From: Thermotogae bacterium
GTDB lineage: Bacteria; Thermotogota; Thermotogae; UBA12178
Assembly (NCBI GenBank): GCA_003641795.1
Contig: QNAP01000054.1
Span: forward strand, 1-9,487
Length of the DNA: 9,487 nucleotides
Direction of reading: 5' to 3'
Below the pieces are notes generated by a model, which made no database searches, was not told the origin of the DNA, and was given only the letters and a program-made list of their open reading frames with translations. How positions within the stretch are numbered: the first letter of the stretch is position 1; every line of letters begins with the position of its first letter. Shown in pieces: positions 6,515 to 9,487 of this stretch. The position numbers and the translations under genes were made by a program.

Positions 6515-7346
6515 GCTTTTCCTCATCGTAGGGATACTTGCCTGCCAGATCGCGGCATTTCCCTTGAGAGTCGAGTTTCAAATTGAGGATGCACAGCTTT
6601 TGGGTGCGGTTTCTACGGTTTTTCGGGACGTGAACAACGAACTGGAGAGGATTTTTAATTTCAGCTTACGGGTGAGGATAACGGTGAGACTTGGTGACCG
6701 AGCCAGTTCGAGGCTTGGGTTTGTGCAGATGGGAGAGGATGAGTACGTAGTGGTACTCTCTGCGGCTGAGGCCTTTCACAGGACGCTGAGACACGAGTTG
6801 ATGCACGTCTATTTAGATGCCTGGGCTCGAAGGGGTGGTATCCACGTGCCGCTTTGGATACACGAAGGCTTCGCCAACTGGTTCGAGTCGGTGGCAGGTT
6901 ACAGGACCACCGATCTGATCTTTTCCGGGTGGCCTCCCATTGACCCGTTGAAGTTCCAGAACTATCCCAAGGGTGATCGGTTGAATTCGTACTACGTTTA
7001 CATCACTGATCTCTTCCTCACTTTGGATTCAAGGATCGGGTTCAGAGATCATTTGATAGAGTTGTTGGATTTGGTGGAGCGTGGGAACACGTGGAAAGAT
7101 GCGTTTTCACAGATGTTGGGAGAAGACTTTGCTGCTTTCTATCGTCACTGGTGGTGGAAGGCTTCGCTGTTGGGTTTTCTCGGTTGGGCGATGCTGTGGA
7201 TGGTCTGGCTTGCGGGGCCCTTCGTGCTGGGTGTTCTTCTGATCAAAAGGGGACGTCTTAAAAAAGGGTGCGACGTGAGTTCTGAAGAACTGGAGGAGCT
7301 TGAGAAAGCTTTTGGAGAAAGGTACTGGGAAAAGGAGGACGAATGA
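6483..7346 (+). CDS. Membrane-anchored gluzincin-type metallopeptidase (peptidase MA-like)
   Basis: 287 residues from GTG. The N-terminus MWTKRTSRGLRLFLIVGILACQIAAF is a basic stretch and a hydrophobic core, that is, a signal peptide or anchor. The catalytic domain follows with HELMH (His104, Glu105, His108) and, 19 residues on, Glu128 in WIHEGFANWFE. This matches the HExxH...E zinc site of gluzincins, close to the WLxEGFA block of M1 peptidases and to the peptidase MA-like family. A second hydrophobic segment (about 226-255) precedes a charged Glu-rich cytoplasmic tail (264-287). The catalytic domain is predicted to lie outside the membrane. The start is uncertain: GTG 6462 (GGAG 10 nt upstream) would add 7 residues, while the ATG at 6363 lies deep inside the CDF gene and encodes no credible N-terminus. 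The stop overlaps the dxr start in ATGA. Substrate unknown. Confidence 0.8.
   Translation: MWTKRTSRGLRLFLIVGILACQIAAFPLRVEFQIEDAQLLGAVSTVFRDVNNELERIFNFSLRVRITVRLGDRASSRLGFVQMGEDEYVVVLSAAEAFHRTLRHELMHVYLDAWARRGGIHVPLWIHEGFANWFESVAGYRTTDLIFSGWPPIDPLKFQNYPKGDRLNSYYVYITDLFLTLDSRIGFRDHLIELLDLVERGNTWKDAFSQMLGEDFAAFYRHWWWKASLLGFLGWAMLWMVWLAGPFVLGVLLIKRGRLKKGCDVSSEELEELEKAFGERYWEKEDE
7331..7338 (+). promoter_or_regulatory. Strong ribosome binding site of dxr
   Basis: AAAGGAGG within the last codons of the metallopeptidase gene, 4 nt before the ATG at 7343. The near-perfect anti-16S match suggests strong independent initiation of dxr within the operon. Confidence 0.8.
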
Positions 7347-8470
7347 ATTTGAGACTTGTAGTACTGGGAGCCACGGGATCCATAGGAAGACAGACCCTTG
7401 AGGTGGCGAAGGCTCTTGGAATACGGGTCGTGGGTATATCTGTTCATACAAGGGTGGATGCCGCGTTGAAGATAGCCAGAGAGTTTGGTATTGAAGTGGT
7501 GGCGGTGACGGGTCTTGAATGTGTAAAACCCACTGCTTTGGAAAACGTCAAACTCGTGACGGGAGAAAGAACCGTGGAGCAGCTCGTGAAGCTGACCGCA
7601 CCTGACACTGTAGTGGTTGCAGTACCTGGGATCGCTGGACTGGATGCCGTTCTCCAGGCGTATCCATACGTGAGACGACTCTGTTTGGCCAATAAGGAAT
7701 CCGTCGTGGTTGGAGGGCGCTATTTGAAGAGGCTTTTAAGGGATGCGGGGGTGGAGGTTCTTCCTGTGGATAGCGAGCACTCCGCAGTCCTTCAGCTTCT
7801 GGAAGCGGCAAGACCGGTGAAAGTAATACTTACTGCCTCTGGTGGAGCTTTGAGGGATCTTTCGCTGGAGGAGCTGGAAAATGCCACCGTTTCGCAAGTG
7901 CTGGCTCATCCCAATTGGCAAATGGGGGCCAAGGTCACGGTGGATTCGGCTACGATGGTAAATAAAGGGCTCGAACTCTTCGAAGCAATGTGGTTTTTCA
8001 ATCTTGCACCGCACCAGGTGGATGCAGCTATCTGCCGCGACAGCTTTGTCCACGCGGCGGTAGTCTTCGAAGATGGCGTGGTGAAATTCCACGCGGGATT
8101 TCCTGATATGAGAGTGCCCATAGCCTATGCACTCACAAAACCGGATAGACGTTGGAAGGGGAGAGTGCCGGAGCTTGTGGGAAGATCCATAACCTTCGAA
8201 CCTGTGCCTTTTGATCGCTATCCTGCCTTTGCGTTAGCTAAGGAGATACTGAGGGAGAGGGATACTTTGAAAGTGGGCTACTGCGTTGCTGATGAAGTGG
8301 CAGTAGATGCGTTTTTGAAAGGGAAGATTCGCTTTGGGGAGATTTATAGAATGATAGAAAAAGTGGTGGAAAGCGTGGAAGCAGCAGATCTGGACTCTTG
8401 GGAGGAAATAGAAGAGGCGTTGGAAGCAACTCAGAGGATTTCGAAGGATGTGATGAGGCGATGGAAGTAG
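7343..8470 (+). CDS. dxr: 1-deoxy-D-xylulose 5-phosphate reductoisomerase
   Basis: 375 residues, close to other Dxr proteins (about 375-400). It converts DXP to 2-C-methyl-D-erythritol 4-phosphate with NADPH and Mn/Mg, the committed step of the MEP isoprenoid pathway; cytoplasmic. The NADPH-binding LGATGSIGRQT (8-18) is followed by LANKESVVVGG (115-125), the metal ligands Asp143 and Glu145 in PVDSEHSA, Ser166 in TASGGALRD, the flexible loop HPNWQMG (189-195), and DSATMVNKGLE with Ser202, Asn207, Lys208 and third ligand Glu211. PDMRVPIAYAL (254-264) and DEVAVDAFLKG (317-327) follow. The usual HPQS block is divergent: CRDSFVHAAV (231-240) carries Cys where most enzymes have His. The ATG overlaps the previous stop and the stop lies within the next gene. 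Confidence 0.97.
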   Translation: MNLRLVVLGATGSIGRQTLEVAKALGIRVVGISVHTRVDAALKIAREFGIEVVAVTGLECVKPTALENVKLVTGERTVEQLVKLTAPDTVVVAVPGIAGLDAVLQAYPYVRRLCLANKESVVVGGRYLKRLLRDAGVEVLPVDSEHSAVLQLLEAARPVKVILTASGGALRDLSLEELENATVSQVLAHPNWQMGAKVTVDSATMVNKGLELFEAMWFFNLAPHQVDAAICRDSFVHAAVVFEDGVVKFHAGFPDMRVPIAYALTKPDRRWKGRVPELVGRSITFEPVPFDRYPAFALAKEILRERDTLKVGYCVADEVAVDAFLKGKIRFGEIYRMIEKVVESVEAADLDSWEEIEEALEATQRISKDVMRRWK

Positions 8471-9487
8471 TCGTTTTTTTGCTCGTACTCACAGGTGTCA
8501 TAACCGTTCATGAGCTGGGACATTTTTTCTTTGCAAAACTCTTCAAGGTACGAGTTCTGGAATTCGCTATCGGGTTTGGTCCCAAGCTCTTCGGGGTTGA
8601 GAAAGGCGGGACCCTCTATCGTGTCAACGTATTTCCCGTGGGTGGCTATGTAAAGATGAAGGGTGAGGATGTTTTCGAAGAGGAGAGGGAACCGGATTCT
8701 TTCATGTCAAAGCCTGCGTGGCAAAGATTTCTGATCTCCTTTGCAGGTCCCCTCTTTTCCATTCTTGCGGGTTACGTTTTGCTGGCGATAGTGGCCGTTG
8801 GCTGGGGGTTCCCTGCGGTGGTTTTGGAACGAGTGGAGCCCGATTTTCCAGCCCACACCGCAGGCTTGATGCCGGGTGACAGAATTGTAAAGGTCAACGG
8901 TAAGGTGGTGTTTGAAACCTCTGACTTGAGTGAGATGGTGGAGCGGGGCAGCGTTTTGGCACTTTTGGTAGAACGATCTGGACAGCGTTTGAGGATACTC
9001 GTTGAACCTGTTCAAACAGAGACGGGCTTCACCACCATAGTTTTGAAAACATCTGGAAAGCTTCCAGACCTGAGAGGTAAGCTCTTACAGCGTGTAGGTG
9101 GGTATGTTTTTTCCAGCGCCACTGTGGAGAGGATCCGCCAGCTCGTGGGCACCAACGTGGTGCTGAAACTGGAAGATCTGGAGCTTTCAGGAGAGCTTGT
9201 AACGTTCCATTCCACAGGCCCCAGATACATACTGGGTATTTCTTACGCCACACTGAAACCCATTTTTGCAAGAGATGCGGGTCCCTTCAAAGCAGGTGAC
9301 AGACTGAATTCTATTGGTGGTATGGAAATCGAAGACAGCGTAGACCTTTCCGACACTGTTGCCCGGCTCCAGCTGGAGCCAGACGAGGTGATGCTCTCTT
9401 TTTGGGGAAAGCGAGTGGGTACGATCATGCGAGGGTTTCCGACCGGGGAGCTTGAAGTGGAGGTTCTTCGAAACGGACGTGTGCTGC
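8461..9487 (+). CDS. rseP: RseP/MmpA-type site-2 protease, zinc intramembrane peptidase (3' partial)
   Basis: The frame is open to the window edge without a stop: 342 codons seen of an expected total near 500 (estimate from memory of relatives). The N-terminus MEVVVFLLVLTGVITVHELGHFFFAK carries the catalytic HExxH (His17, Glu18, His21) inside the first membrane helix. FAIGFGPKLF (35-44) and VFPVGGYVKMKGED (57-70) are family hallmarks. AGPLFSILAGYVLL (95-108) begins the next helix. Two PDZ-like domains follow, at about 118-185 (AHTAGLMPGDRIVKVNG) and about 257-340 (AGPFKAGDRLNSIGG), separated by about 70 residues. The LDG motif with the third zinc ligand must lie beyond the window. The enzyme cuts membrane-bound substrates, such as anti-sigma factors or remnant signal peptides, after site-1 cleavage. 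The ATG overlaps dxr by 10 nt; GAGG lies only 2 nt upstream, so initiation may depend on coupling. Confidence 0.95.
   Translation, partial: MEVVVFLLVLTGVITVHELGHFFFAKLFKVRVLEFAIGFGPKLFGVEKGGTLYRVNVFPVGGYVKMKGEDVFEEEREPDSFMSKPAWQRFLISFAGPLFSILAGYVLLAIVAVGWGFPAVVLERVEPDFPAHTAGLMPGDRIVKVNGKVVFETSDLSEMVERGSVLALLVERSGQRLRILVEPVQTETGFTTIVLKTSGKLPDLRGKLLQRVGGYVFSSATVERIRQLVGTNVVLKLEDLELSGELVTFHSTGPRYILGISYATLKPIFARDAGPFKAGDRLNSIGGMEIEDSVDLSDTVARLQLEPDEVMLSFWGKRVGTIMRGFPTGELEVEVLRNGRVL

Noticed and set aside
1..9487. Search for tRNA, rRNA, CRISPR repeats, insertion-sequence ends or phage genes
   Set aside because: None was seen on either strand; the coding content explains almost all of the window.

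Overview
The window reads as a piece of a bacterial chromosome, most likely from the Thermotogota (Thermotoga/Pseudothermotoga relatives). That placement is inference. It rests on the dxr-rseP gene order and the family make-up (a MOFRL glycerate kinase, a CDF exporter resembling the one known from Thermotoga, tightly overlapping genes, frequent TTG/GTG starts), all as I remember them from Thermotoga maritima. No database search was possible. No tRNA, rRNA, CRISPR array or insertion sequence is visible.

Layout. (1) From the left edge to 2682 (+) lies a two-gene cell-surface module: the 3' part of a large secreted protein with Ig-like domains and an eight-repeat PQQ-type beta-propeller, then, 15 nt later, a lipoprotein of the papain (C1) peptidase family. 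This part looks more AT-rich than the rest. (2) From 2683 to 2816 is a convergent intergenic region with a strong hairpin that can terminate transcription from both sides. (3) From 2817 to 4064 (-) lies a class II (MOFRL) glycerate kinase with its own Shine-Dalgarno. (4) From 4065 to 4168 is a divergent promoter region of about 100 bp. (5) From 4169 to the right edge (+) runs a compact operon of six genes in which every junction overlaps: a YfcE-like metallophosphoesterase, an uncharacterised PP-loop ATPase with a CxxC plus a third cysteine, a CDF metal exporter, a membrane-anchored gluzincin-type metallopeptidase, dxr (isoprenoid synthesis), and the start of rseP/mmpA (site-2 protease), cut by the window edge.

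How the genes may work together. The surface pair probably handles extracellular binding and proteolysis. Glycerate kinase feeds glycerate into glycolysis. The long operon mixes envelope functions (site-2 protease, membrane metallopeptidase, metal export) with isoprenoid precursor synthesis and two genes of unknown role. Three of its products (phosphoesterase, Dxr and possibly the CDF exporter, by its N-D-D-D metal site) belong to families often linked with Mn(II). Three genes need non-default starts (TTG at 4169; an internal ATG at 4064 on the minus strand; GTG at 6483 or 6462), and rseP is open to the window edge without a stop.
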